Part shown: in pieces, positions 25,587-42,500 of the stretch
Layout: each line of letters starts with the position of its first letter
Position numbering within the stretch: the first letter of the stretch is position 1
Notes under the pieces: generated by a model
What the model was told of the DNA's origin: nothing
Database searches by the model: none
Seen by the model: the letters and a program-made list of their open reading frames with translations, nothing else
Translations under genes and position numbers: made by a program
Source: Salinispirillum marinum
GTDB lineage: Bacteria; Pseudomonadota; Gammaproteobacteria; Pseudomonadales; Natronospirillaceae
Strand: one strand, 5' to 3'
Assembly: GCF_042651565.1 (NCBI RefSeq)
Contig: NZ_JBHSDF010000005.1
Length of the DNA: 64,000 bases

Positions 25587-27614
25587 TTGAACGGAAACTA
25601 TAACAATAAAGCGTCCGCCACGAGGCTTTTGTCTTGGTTGGTTGTCATGTTTATTGTCGTGTCCAATGGTGTTTTGGCACAAAATTTAACGCTGCCAAAC
25701 GTTGAACCGATCAATGAGGCGTTGTCCGGCGATGTTGTGGATGAGGCTTCTGACTTTGAAGCTGAAGCGGAAACCTCTGACCTAGAAGCGTTACCTCCCG
25801 CAACAAACGACGATACGCCCGCGGAGAGCGAACCGTTGGCAGCAGTTGCACCGCCCGAGCCTGTCAATAAATTGGCTGTCTCCCCCATTATCCGTCAAGC
25901 GTTAAATCATAACCCTGAGGTGCGTGCCCGCTTGGCAGCCTTTTATGCCGCCATACAAGATCTGCGTGGTTCTGAGGGTGCGCGGCTGCCATCGGTAGAT
26001 TTGAATGCGAACGCTGGTGTTGAATGGTTGTCGTATGACGACCGTACGGCTTATGACATTTTTTCGGGTGATGTGGTGGTTACACAATCCTTATACCAGG
26101 GTAATCGCACCGTCAATGAAATGGCCCGACTGAACCATCAGGGAGTAGTACGCTTTTTCGAATTGGAAGAAGCGGTCAACCTAGCGGTTTATGAAACCAT
26201 TGTCGCTTATGAAGATGTACAACGAACGCGACGGTTGTTGGCCTTGGCGCGTGAAAACCACGAGTTGACACGTCGGGTTAGGGCGCAGGTGGAAAGTCGG
26301 GTGCAGTCGGGTGCAGCGCCTCGCGTGCAGTTGGAACAAATGAATGGGCGTATGGCTCTAGCGGAATCAAACCTACTGGTCGAAAGTGCCAATTTGCATG
26401 ACGCTATGGCACGTTTTCGGCGTTATGTCGGTGCATCGCCGGACGACGAGTTGACACCGAATGAATTCGACGCGGCATGGATACCGGAGGATATACAGGA
26501 TGTGTTGAGTACCGTTTATACCTATAACCCCCGGTTTAGGGCGGCGGTCGCGACTGAGGCAGTCGCAGGTTCTGCGGTAGAAGTTCAGCGCAGTGCCTTT
26601 GCGCCGGAAGTCTTTTTACGCGCCCGCCAAAGCATAGGCCGCAATCAAGGTGGCTTTGATTCTCGGATTAATGAGCTGGGTGGGCGTACGGGGGTCGAAG
26701 TGGTCTTGAACTACAGCCTATATCGAGGTGGTGCTAATGAAGCAGCGTTGCAAGCCACTCTGGACCGGCAAGATGCGAGTCGTGAGCGTCGTGAAAATGT
26801 GTGTTTGGATTTACGTTTCCAGACCCAGGTGCGTTACAACGACCAACAAAGGTTGCAGGAGCAACTGGCATCTTTGCGCTTGCATCAAGCGTCAGCCGAC
26901 TATGTTCGGCGTGCTTATCGTGATCAATTCGACATTGGGCAGCGTAGCTTAGTTGAAGTTTTGGATATCGAAACGGAATACCTAGACGCCTCGCGAGCCT
27001 TGGTAAACGGCGAGCATGATTTGAATATTGCGAATGCGCTTACCCTGCGCACCATGGGGCAATTGTTATCCACGTTAGAAATAAACCACCCAGCAATGCC
27101 TACCCTGCAAGACTTCGGATTACAAGCACCCATCATTGATGGCGCTTCCGCCTGTGGTCCAATAGAGCCAGAACCCGAGCCCGTCGAGGCGACCCCAGTA
27201 ATCGAGTTCGAATTGCCAGAGTTCTTGATGGAAGCCCCCACACCGGCTGCGCCGCCGACGCCGCCACCGCTCGTCTTTACATCGACCACGTCGTTTGATG
27301 TGGGCAGTACAGAACTATCGGCCGATGGGCGAGAGTTCTTGGAAACCCTGGCGCAACATTTAAGTACGATGAGCAATGTTGAGGCCATATTGGTGGCTGG
27401 ACACACGGACAATACCGGGCCTGACCGTATTAACCGACAGTTGTCACAGGCGCGCGCCGATGCTGCGCGTGATTATTTGATCAACCTTGGGGTGCCGGCC
27501 GAGAGCATCGAAGCCATTGGCTTTGGTTCGGAAATGCCGGTCGCAACCAATGACACACCGGCCGGTCGAACGGCGAATCGGCGTATTGAGGTTGAGGTGA
27601 GAGCGCGTGACTGA
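25587..27614 (+). CDS. lapE: TolC-family type I secretion outer-membrane protein fused to an OmpA domain (LapE role)
   Basis: Outer-membrane exit channel for the adhesin. A signal peptide (hydrophobic LLSWLVVMFIVVSNGVLAQ) is followed by an acidic spacer and the two repeated helical TolC/OEP units (about 90-510). A Pro-rich linker leads to an OmpA peptidoglycan-binding domain (about 565-675) with AGHTDNTGPDRIN and NRRIEVEV. Pseudomonas LapE has no such tail, and in Shewanella an OmpA-family gene lies beside the TolC gene, so this fusion is notable. Start: TTG 25587 has GAGG 6 nt upstream; TTG 25569 and ATG 25647 are alternatives. First gene of the lap operon. Confidence 0.88.
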   Translation: MNGNYNNKASATRLLSWLVVMFIVVSNGVLAQNLTLPNVEPINEALSGDVVDEASDFEAEAETSDLEALPPATNDDTPAESEPLAAVAPPEPVNKLAVSPIIRQALNHNPEVRARLAAFYAAIQDLRGSEGARLPSVDLNANAGVEWLSYDDRTAYDIFSGDVVVTQSLYQGNRTVNEMARLNHQGVVRFFELEEAVNLAVYETIVAYEDVQRTRRLLALARENHELTRRVRAQVESRVQSGAAPRVQLEQMNGRMALAESNLLVESANLHDAMARFRRYVGASPDDELTPNEFDAAWIPEDIQDVLSTVYTYNPRFRAAVATEAVAGSAVEVQRSAFAPEVFLRARQSIGRNQGGFDSRINELGGRTGVEVVLNYSLYRGGANEAALQATLDRQDASRERRENVCLDLRFQTQVRYNDQQRLQEQLASLRLHQASADYVRRAYRDQFDIGQRSLVEVLDIETEYLDASRALVNGEHDLNIANALTLRTMGQLLSTLEINHPAMPTLQDFGLQAPIIDGASACGPIEPEPEPVEATPVIEFELPEFLMEAPTPAAPPTPPPLVFTSTTSFDVGSTELSADGREFLETLAQHLSTMSNVEAILVAGHTDNTGPDRINRQLSQARADAARDYLINLGVPAESIEAIGFGSEMPVATNDTPAGRTANRRIEVEVRARD

Positions 27615-27672
27615 CACACTGGCACAAACATGGCTTGCCGCGCCTGCTCAGAGACTACCCTAGGTAGAGGTA

Positions 27673-29841
27673 ATGATGACCCGCCAGCACACAGAGTCTG
27701 AAGCTATTACCCTTTCGGCGAACACGCCGGCTGATGCCTTGTCTGAGTGCCTGCTGAAACTTGCCCAGTTGCATGGTCGAAATCTTACCCGTGAAGCTTT
27801 ATTGGCCGGGTTGCCGTTGAATGATGGCCTCCTAACACCGGAATACGCGGATCGCGCGGCCCAGCGTGCAGGGTTATCCTTACGGGCCGTACACCATCGC
27901 TTAGGGGCGATTAATCGTCAACTTTTGCCCGCCATTTTGATTCAAAAGAACGATACGGCATGTTTGCTGATGCGCTTGGATCGCAAGGCCAAAAAGGCCT
28001 GGGTCATTTATCCGGAACTCAGCGATTCCGTCGTTGAGGTGCCGTGGGCGGAGTTGAAGGAAGACTTTGCGCATGCTGTGCTCTATGTTCAGCCGGAATT
28101 CCGCTTTGATACGCGTGCGCCCGAGCGCCAACCATCCCGTCGCGAGCACTGGTTCTGGGGTGTCATTCTCGGCAATACCCGGCTTTACCTTGATGTAATC
28201 ATCGCTGCCGTCTTGATTAACCTCTTGGCTATTTCCATGCCGCTGTTTGTGATGAATGTATACGACCGGGTGGTGCCCAATCAAGCGCTGGAAACGCTCT
28301 GGGTATTGGCCGCGGGGGTGGGTACGGTTTTGGTGGCCGATTTAGTTCTCCGTTCGTTGCGTACGTGGTTTGTCGACCATGCCGCTCGGCGGGCTGATAC
28401 GGAGCTGTCGGCACGCATCATGACCAAAGTTCTCGGTTTGCAGCTCGCGGCGCGGCCTGTTTCGGCGGGTTCTTTCGCGTCTGTGGTGCAATCGTTTGAG
28501 TCAGTGCGCGGATTTATCGGGTCGGCAGTGGTGATCGGCTTGGTGGACTTACCCTTTGTCGTCTTCTTTGCCCTGATCATCGCGATGATCGGGGTGCCCT
28601 TGGTGATCCCTGTGGTCATTGGTGGCAGTTTTGTGTTGTGTTATGCGTTGATCATGCAGGGCGCTATGCGTCGCCTGGCCGACGAGTCTATGCAGGCCAC
28701 GGCGCAACGAAACGCAACCTTGGTGGAGAGTCTGGTTGGGATGGAGACTGTAAAAAGTTTTCGGGCCGAGCAAAAACTGCAAAGTGTGTGGGAGCGGACG
28801 ACGGCTTACCTAGCAGACAAGACTTCACGCAGTCGTTTTTTTGCCGGCAGTATCGGGCATGTGGCGCAATGGGCGCAGCATACGGTGGCTGTCGCCATCA
28901 TCGTGATCGGCGTGCATTTGGTGGGTGCGGGCGACCTGAGCCAAGGGGGCTTGGTGGCCGCCTATCTGTTATCGTCGCGTGCAATGGGGCCGATCAGCCA
29001 AGCGTCAGCGTTACTCGGACAATTTCATTCCGCCGCGACGGCTTTACGTGGCTTAAATAATGTCATGCAGTTGCCCTCCGAACGCCAGCCGGATGAAACC
29101 CGGGTCAGCCGTCCGACGGTCAAGGGCGACATCGAATTTCGTCAGGTGACCTTTCGGTACCCGCAGGATGATGTCGATGTGCTGCGTAATGTCAGCTTTA
29201 AAATCAAAGCCGGGGAGCACGTCGCCATTCTTGGGCGCAACGGCTCGGGCAAATCCACCATCGAAAAACTCTTACTCGGTTTGTATCAGCCCAATCAAGG
29301 CACAGTATTGGTTGATGGCGTGGATCTGCGCCAATATGACCCCGGTGAACTGCGCAGTAACATCGGCTATGTGCCGCAAGACATTACGTTATTCTTTGGC
29401 TCGCTCCGTGACAACGTGGTGCTGCCTTTTCCAACAGCAACCGATGACGAGGTTCTGGCGGCGGGCGAATTAAGTGGTCTGTCTGCGCTGGCTGACCAAC
29501 ACCCGCAAGGTTACAACATGCCGGTCGGAGAACGCGGGGAGCGCCTTTCGGGTGGGCAACGACAGAGCGTAGCGTTAGCACGCGCCTTAATTCGTCGTCC
29601 TAATCTGTTGCTGATGGATGAGCCCTCCGGCGCGATGGACCATTCCAGTGAGGAGGAATTCAAGACGCATCTGAACCAATATGCGGTGGGTAAAACCCTC
29701 TTGTTGATTACCCATCGCACCTCGTTGTTGGAATTGGTGGACCGAATCATCGTCATTGATCGCGGCGTGATTGTGGCCGATGGCGCGAAAGCCCAGGTCG
29801 TTGATGCCTTGCGCAATGGTCGCATTGGGAAGGCCTTATGA
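27673..29841 (+). CDS. lapB: Type I secretion permease/ATPase (LapB role)
   Basis: Inner-membrane exporter of 722 residues that drives adhesin secretion. An N-terminal C39-peptidase-like domain (about 1-140) lacks the catalytic Cys, as in RTX-protein exporters, so it should bind rather than cleave substrate. The membrane domain spans about 160-440. The ATPase domain has Walker A G521-T529, LSGGQ at 625-629 and Walker B LLLMDEP with Asp649-Glu650. The ATG at 27676 is better spaced from AGAGG than the one at 27673. The stop overlaps the adaptor start. Confidence 0.94.
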   Translation: MMTRQHTESEAITLSANTPADALSECLLKLAQLHGRNLTREALLAGLPLNDGLLTPEYADRAAQRAGLSLRAVHHRLGAINRQLLPAILIQKNDTACLLMRLDRKAKKAWVIYPELSDSVVEVPWAELKEDFAHAVLYVQPEFRFDTRAPERQPSRREHWFWGVILGNTRLYLDVIIAAVLINLLAISMPLFVMNVYDRVVPNQALETLWVLAAGVGTVLVADLVLRSLRTWFVDHAARRADTELSARIMTKVLGLQLAARPVSAGSFASVVQSFESVRGFIGSAVVIGLVDLPFVVFFALIIAMIGVPLVIPVVIGGSFVLCYALIMQGAMRRLADESMQATAQRNATLVESLVGMETVKSFRAEQKLQSVWERTTAYLADKTSRSRFFAGSIGHVAQWAQHTVAVAIIVIGVHLVGAGDLSQGGLVAAYLLSSRAMGPISQASALLGQFHSAATALRGLNNVMQLPSERQPDETRVSRPTVKGDIEFRQVTFRYPQDDVDVLRNVSFKIKAGEHVAILGRNGSGKSTIEKLLLGLYQPNQGTVLVDGVDLRQYDPGELRSNIGYVPQDITLFFGSLRDNVVLPFPTATDDEVLAAGELSGLSALADQHPQGYNMPVGERGERLSGGQRQSVALARALIRRPNLLLMDEPSGAMDHSSEEEFKTHLNQYAVGKTLLLITHRTSLLELVDRIIVIDRGVIVADGAKAQVVDALRNGRIGKAL

Positions 29842-31205
29842 AGCCGACCATAGAAACCCCTGTTCGTCCTGAACAACGTCCAGAAGCGGTGTCTACGTGG
29901 ACACAGGTGATGGGCCACAATTGGGCGGATAACAGTAATTGGTTACGGCAGCAGCAGAAACCACTGCGGGCCCGATTACTGCTATATGCCTTGGTGTGTA
30001 CCCTGGCCGCCCTAGTCTACTGGGCATCGATTGCCGCGTTGGATGAAGTAACTCGGGGTGATGGCCGCGTAGTTCCAGCGTCGCAGCGTCAGTTAATTCA
30101 ATCGTTTGATGGTGGTGTGGTGTCTGAAATCAATGTCCGTGAAGGCGAAGTGGTGGAAGCCGGAGCGTTATTGATGAGCATAGACCCGACGCGATTTTTG
30201 GCCAGTTTTCGCGAAAATCGTGCGGAAATTTTGTCGCTTACCGCCCGCGCAGAGCGCTTGGAAGCGTTGTCCAACAATCGCCCCATGCGCTTTTCAACCG
30301 AGATTTCTCAAGAGGCACCCGAACTGATTGCCCGTGAACAGAGGCTCTATGATGCCGCGCAGAATGAGTTGAGTTCGCGCCAGAATACTGCCTTGGAGCA
30401 GCTTAACCAGCGTCGACAAGAACTGAATGAAGCGCAAGCGCGTATAGATCAGTTGCGGCGCTCCTTGGAGATCACGCAGCGCGAATTGGATATAACGCGC
30501 CCGTTGCTGGCCAGTGGCGCTGTTGCAGAAGTCGAGGTATTGCGCTTAGTGCGGGATGTCTCCAATGCACAAGGTGAAATTGCCCAAGAAGAAGCACGAA
30601 TTTCGCGCTTGAACTCCTCCATAGCGGAAGCTCAGAGTGCCTATAACCAATTGGATTTGAACGCCATTGCGGACTGGCGACGCGAATTGTCGGATGTAGA
30701 AGGGCGCTTGGCCGGATTAACCGAAACGGCTGCCGGACTGGCTGATCGGGTGCGCTTTGCCGAAATTCGCGCCCCGGTGCGTGGGATAGTCCAGCGGCTG
30801 TTCATCAACACGTTGGGTGGTGTAGTACAACCTGGCCGCGAAGTGCTGGAGCTGGTGCCGTTGGATGATCAACTGATCATTGAGGTTCGAATTGCACCCC
30901 AGGATATCGCTTTCTTGCGGCCGGGACAGCCAGCGGTCGTGCGTCTTACCGCTTATGATTACGCGGTTTTCGGCGGTTTGAATGGCGTGGTAGATTTAAT
31001 CAGTGCAGACACCATTACAGACGAACGCGATAACACCTATTATCTGGTTCGGGTGCGCACCGAGGTCGCACCAGAAGAAGCCAACATGAACATAATTCCG
31101 GGCATGACGGCGCAAGTAGACATTCTCACAGGCAAGAAAACCGTACTGGAATATCTGCTTAAACCTATTCTCCGGGCAGGATCATTGGCGTTGAGGGAAC
31201 GATGA
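29838..31205 (+). CDS. lapC: HlyD-family periplasmic adaptor of type I secretion (LapC role)
   Basis: Membrane-fusion protein of 455 residues linking the exporter to the outer-membrane channel. A cytoplasmic N-terminus (about 1-45) is followed by one membrane anchor (about 47-68). A lipoyl half-motif, a long coiled coil (about 130-290), the second lipoyl half (IRAPVRGIVQRLFINTLGGVV) and a beta-barrel domain complete it. It overlaps lapB (ATGA) and the LuxR-type gene (ATGA), so all three are translationally coupled. Confidence 0.93.
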   Translation: MKPTIETPVRPEQRPEAVSTWTQVMGHNWADNSNWLRQQQKPLRARLLLYALVCTLAALVYWASIAALDEVTRGDGRVVPASQRQLIQSFDGGVVSEINVREGEVVEAGALLMSIDPTRFLASFRENRAEILSLTARAERLEALSNNRPMRFSTEISQEAPELIAREQRLYDAAQNELSSRQNTALEQLNQRRQELNEAQARIDQLRRSLEITQRELDITRPLLASGAVAEVEVLRLVRDVSNAQGEIAQEEARISRLNSSIAEAQSAYNQLDLNAIADWRRELSDVEGRLAGLTETAAGLADRVRFAEIRAPVRGIVQRLFINTLGGVVQPGREVLELVPLDDQLIIEVRIAPQDIAFLRPGQPAVVRLTAYDYAVFGGLNGVVDLISADTITDERDNTYYLVRVRTEVAPEEANMNIIPGMTAQVDILTGKKTVLEYLLKPILRAGSLALRER

Positions 31206-31798
31206 GACAACATTATTTTGTAGCGCCAGCAGGCACGGTTTCACCTCGGTGGGAAGAAGCCTACGAGGATGCGTTAGTGATTGCGCAGCTTCCACCGGTT
31301 ATGGACGCTGATACCACGGTCTGGTTGCACACCGCCTTGCCGGGCTGGGCTGATTGGGTCGGTCCGGTGCTTGCGTGTGAAGGTCGGGTGATCATTTTGT
31401 CGTCCGCACCGCGGCGTGACGAGTTGATTGTGGCGCTGGGTGCCGGTGCCAGAGGCTATGCCCATGCGCTTTCCTCGGTATCGATCTTACGTCAGATTGA
31501 AGAGGTGTTAGATCGGGGCGGCATCTGGGTTGGCAGTGAGCTGGTGGCTTTACTGGCAGAGCAGGTTGCACCGCAAGTGGATACCAATGCGGCGGCGATG
31601 CAAGATGTCCTGCAGTCGTTAACCGAGCGTGAACGCGAGGTGGCACTGGCGGTGGCTAATGGGCAGTCCAATAAAGAAATTGCTCGCCAACTCGGCATAA
31701 CCGAACGTACCGTTAAAGCTCACCTAAGCGGTATCTTCAACAAATTGGATGTGCGCGACCGCCTGCAATTGGTGTTGCGAGTAAAAGGGCAAAATTAG
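31202..31798 (+). CDS. LuxR-type response regulator-like transcription factor of the lap operon
   Basis: A 198-residue protein with a C-terminal LuxR/NarL helix-turn-helix (about 134-192: SLTEREREVALAVANGQSNKEIARQLGITERTVKAHLSG). The N-terminal region resembles a receiver fold but lacks the paired acidic residues after strand 1 and a clear phospho-acceptor Asp, so it may be phosphorylation-independent. Its start overlaps the lapC stop, and lapA starts 96 bp later. I infer that it regulates the adhesin or secretion genes. Target and signal are unknown. Confidence 0.85.
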   Translation: MRQHYFVAPAGTVSPRWEEAYEDALVIAQLPPVMDADTTVWLHTALPGWADWVGPVLACEGRVIILSSAPRRDELIVALGAGARGYAHALSSVSILRQIEEVLDRGGIWVGSELVALLAEQVAPQVDTNAAAMQDVLQSLTEREREVALAVANGQSNKEIARQLGITERTVKAHLSGIFNKLDVRDRLQLVLRVKGQN

Positions 31799-31894
31799 TC
31801 CGTATTGTCCTTTAGTACAATGTTCAGTTTGCTTTCTCTCCCGTAATCTACACCCTGTAGAATTCTCCGTATTGTTTAAAGCAAGGAACTTTCC

Positions 31895-39166
<7,272 letters not shown>

Positions 39167-39184
39167 GCGTATCTCGCACCTTAG

Positions 39185-39209
39185 AAACGCCGCCGATGGG
39201 CGGCGTTTT
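39185..39209 (+). terminator. Rho-independent terminator of lapA
   Basis: AACGCCGCC (39186-39194), loop GATG, GGCGGCGTT (39199-39207), then TTTTC. It separates lapA from the next gene, 42 bp further on, so that pair probably has its own start or depends on read-through. Confidence 0.85.
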
Positions 39210-39251
39210 CATTTATACTGCTGGGCATAGCTTAATAGGGGTGCCGTAACG

Positions 39252-39587
39252 ATGTTCGTAAAAAGAAACGCGGATGGTCTCGTGGTGGCTCTGAGTCGTG
39301 AGGCCAGTGCGGATTGTACGGAATTCGTGGCTGACGAATCGGATGAAGTGAAGAACTTCGTTCAGATTTCTGACGAAAAAGAAGCCGCCGTAGAAGACTT
39401 GGCTCAGTCGGACTTGGATATGGTTCGGGTAGTAGAAGATCTGGTTAATCTGTTGATTGACAGTAGCGTGATTCGCTTTACGGATTTGCCGTCTGCCGCG
39501 CAACAAAAATTGCTGAATCGGCGTGCTATGCGGGATCAAATGAACCCGGTTGATTTATTGGATAACGAAGACGATTTTAATTTCTAA
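39252..39587 (+). CDS. Conserved small acidic protein upstream of the Mur-ligase fusion
   Basis: A 111-residue soluble, acidic protein with no signal peptide. The best-conserved-looking part is the C-terminal half: SDLDMVRVVEDLVNLLIDSSVIRFTDLPSAAQQKLLNRRAMRD, probably helical. From memory, similar short proteins occur in pseudomonads and are sometimes labelled tryptophan-synthase-beta-like, a label I see no support for. Its TAA overlaps the ATG of the next gene (TAATG), so the two are translationally coupled and probably act together. Function unknown. Confidence 0.75.
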   Translation: MFVKRNADGLVVALSREASADCTEFVADESDEVKNFVQISDEKEAAVEDLAQSDLDMVRVVEDLVNLLIDSSVIRFTDLPSAAQQKLLNRRAMRDQMNPVDLLDNEDDFNF

Positions 39588-42500
39588 TGAACCTATCTGA
39601 TGCATTAGCGTTGGCTCATGGCTTTCTGGCTCAACATCTACCGCCTGAGCAACCAGACGTTTTTCATTGTTTTATTTCAGTCAGTAACGGACGACAAAGG
39701 GCGACAGTGGTCTGTGGAACCGGCGGTCATTGGACAAGCGCTTGGCGGGAAGCCATCCGGGCACTGCATAAAAAAGCTGATCAAAACACGGAGCACCTGC
39801 GTTGGTTACGAGTTGATTGGGTAACTCAGGTATATGCGCATACATGGACTTCATTGGATGCGCTTCTGCAGAAAACAAAGAGAAATTATTTTCGTAAAGG
39901 CATCGCCTTAGACAAAGGTTTTAAACGGGCTTTTTTAGAAACCGAATTGCATGCTAATGCGATGCTTTATCCCGGCGCCAAAATCAATCACGCTCAACTT
40001 AATGAGAAAAATTTTACTCGATATCTTCGATTGAAATATGGTGCACAGAGTCATGTAGAATTCACCCCTAAAACAGAGGTTTATTCCTTCGCTACTGAGG
40101 CTGTTTTGGTGGATGACAAGGGCGAACTTCATACAATATCGGGCACGGGCCGCGATAGTGGGCGTCGAGATGTCGAGGCTCTAACGCCTGCTCTAGTTGG
40201 GCAACTGATTCATGATGGCAGTCGCTTTCTCGCTCGACAGGTGAAGTCGTCGGGGCAGTTTGTTTATGGTATTCATCCGTGTTTTGATCGCAGGGTGCCA
40301 GCTTATAACGCCTTGCGGCATGCAAGTAGTACTTATGCCATGCTGGAAGCTTGGGAAGTAACCAGAAGTGTTGAGTTGCGAGAGGCTATAGAGCGTTCTT
40401 TGCTTTATTTGTGCAACAACCTCATTCAGACTCGAACTCTCCCTAATGGCAACGCCGCAGGCGAAACGGCCGCTTTTTTGGTGGATGTGGGTGATGAAAT
40501 AAAGCTCGGCGGTAATGCTGTATGCATCTTGGCGTTAACCAAGTATACCGAGCTTACCCGGAACACCACTTACCAAACGCTGCAGCATCAATTGGCTGTA
40601 GGCATTGAACACATGCAGAACCCGGAAACCGGGCAGTTCGTGCATGTATTGCAAGCGAAAGATTTGTCGGTAAAAGAACCTTTCCGCATTATTTATTACG
40701 ATGGTGAAGCGGCCTTCGGCTTGATGCGTTTGTATGGGCTGACGCGAGACCCCCGATGGTTAATGTGCGTGGAACGTGCTTTCACGTATTTTATTGCGGC
40801 CAAACATTGGCAAGCGCATGACCATTGGCTGAGCTACTGCGTTAATGAACTGACCCGCTATCGTCCGGAAGCACGCTACTATCAATTTGGTATCCAAAAC
40901 GTTAACGGCTACTTAGATTTTGTGTTAAACCGCATCACGACCTACCCTACGTTGTTGGAATTGATGATGGCGGCGCACAAAATGATTACGAGATTGCGGC
41001 GTGATGCGGAACATGCGCACTTGTTAGAACAACTTGATGTGGCAGAATTTTATCGTGCGTTGGAATATCGGGCGCAATATCTATTGAATGGACATTTTTG
41101 GCCTGAATTGGCGATGTACTTCCAAAAGCCGGAATCTGTGTTGGGTAGCTTTTTTATTCGCCATCATTCATTTCGTGTGAGAATCGACGACGTTGAGCAT
41201 TATTTGTCTGGATATGTTGCCTATTTGCAGCATTATTTAACCACTGAGTCGAAGTCCGAATTACCCCAGCAGCATTTTATTGTGAGCGGATCGGTGCAAT
41301 TGAACGCCGACGCGGCGTTAGTGTTTGAAATCATGCGGACTGCTGCCATGCGAGCTGGATGCTTGATCAATGCACGTCAAGCCAAGAATAATCGCGTTTG
41401 GTTGACCAGTGCCACCATGACCGCAGAAGCTGAGGCTTGGTTAGGCCAACATGCACCTTTGTTCGGCTGGACACCAGAGGACGATGAAGATAGCTGCTCT
41501 TGGCATTACAGTGGGAATGTAACCATTGCAGAGGCCCGTCAGGTACTGTTTGATACGTCGCCCTTGGTGTCTGGTGTTGGAGTGTCTTGTTGGTCCGCTG
41601 ACTCGGTGGCATTGGCGACAGGAGGCCACTGGCGTGTCGAGCCCGCTACGTCGTGGCAAGCTTCTGGCTTGTGTATTGCATTACCTACACTGAAAGCAGG
41701 GCAAATAGTGACTGTTCGGCCAGTAGACGGTAAGCGTGGTTTAACGGTGGCTCAAATTCGAGCAGTCCTGAGAAAAGGCAACTGCCAGATTGCCGGACTA
41801 ATGGCACAAGACCAGTGGGCGTCTATCGCCGAGTTTCGTCTGCCAATTCTGGCGGTGCAAGATGTGGGTACCGCTGTTCTTAACTTTGGTTTTTCTGCGC
41901 GCTCGTTGCTGGGTGGAAAAGTCATTGGGGTGACGGGCAGCTCAGGAAAGACAACCGTATGCGCATTGTTGGAGCATTTGCTGTCCTTTGCAGGACAGTC
42001 TGCGGGCAGTCGACACAGCGCCAACCTTCCACATGGATTGGCATGGAATCTGGCCAGCATGCCGTTTGATGCCGACTATGTAGTTCTGGAAATGGCCATT
42101 GGGGGAATGGGCGTCAATAGTTTGATGGCGCGACCGGACATAGCGGTATTTCTAAACGTCTCTGCTGCGCACTTGATACACCATCGATCCACGCTCGAGA
42201 TCGCAGATAAGAAAAGTCGACTGTTCCTGGGGATGTCGCCCGACGGTGTCGCGGTCATTAATCGGGACATGAAGGAATACTCTGTTGTTGCCGCAGCTGC
42301 GAAAGAGCTTGATATCCGCCTAATTACCTTTGGTTGTCATCAAGACGCCGATTATCGACTGATGACGTCTCCAGAGATACAAAGTTTGACATGGCAGGTC
42401 AATGACCAAACATTTAATTGGTCGCTCACGAATCCCGAAACCTTTTGCAGTGTGCCTTTGCAACTCAACGTTTTGGCAGCCATCGCAGTGTTGGAGGTGT

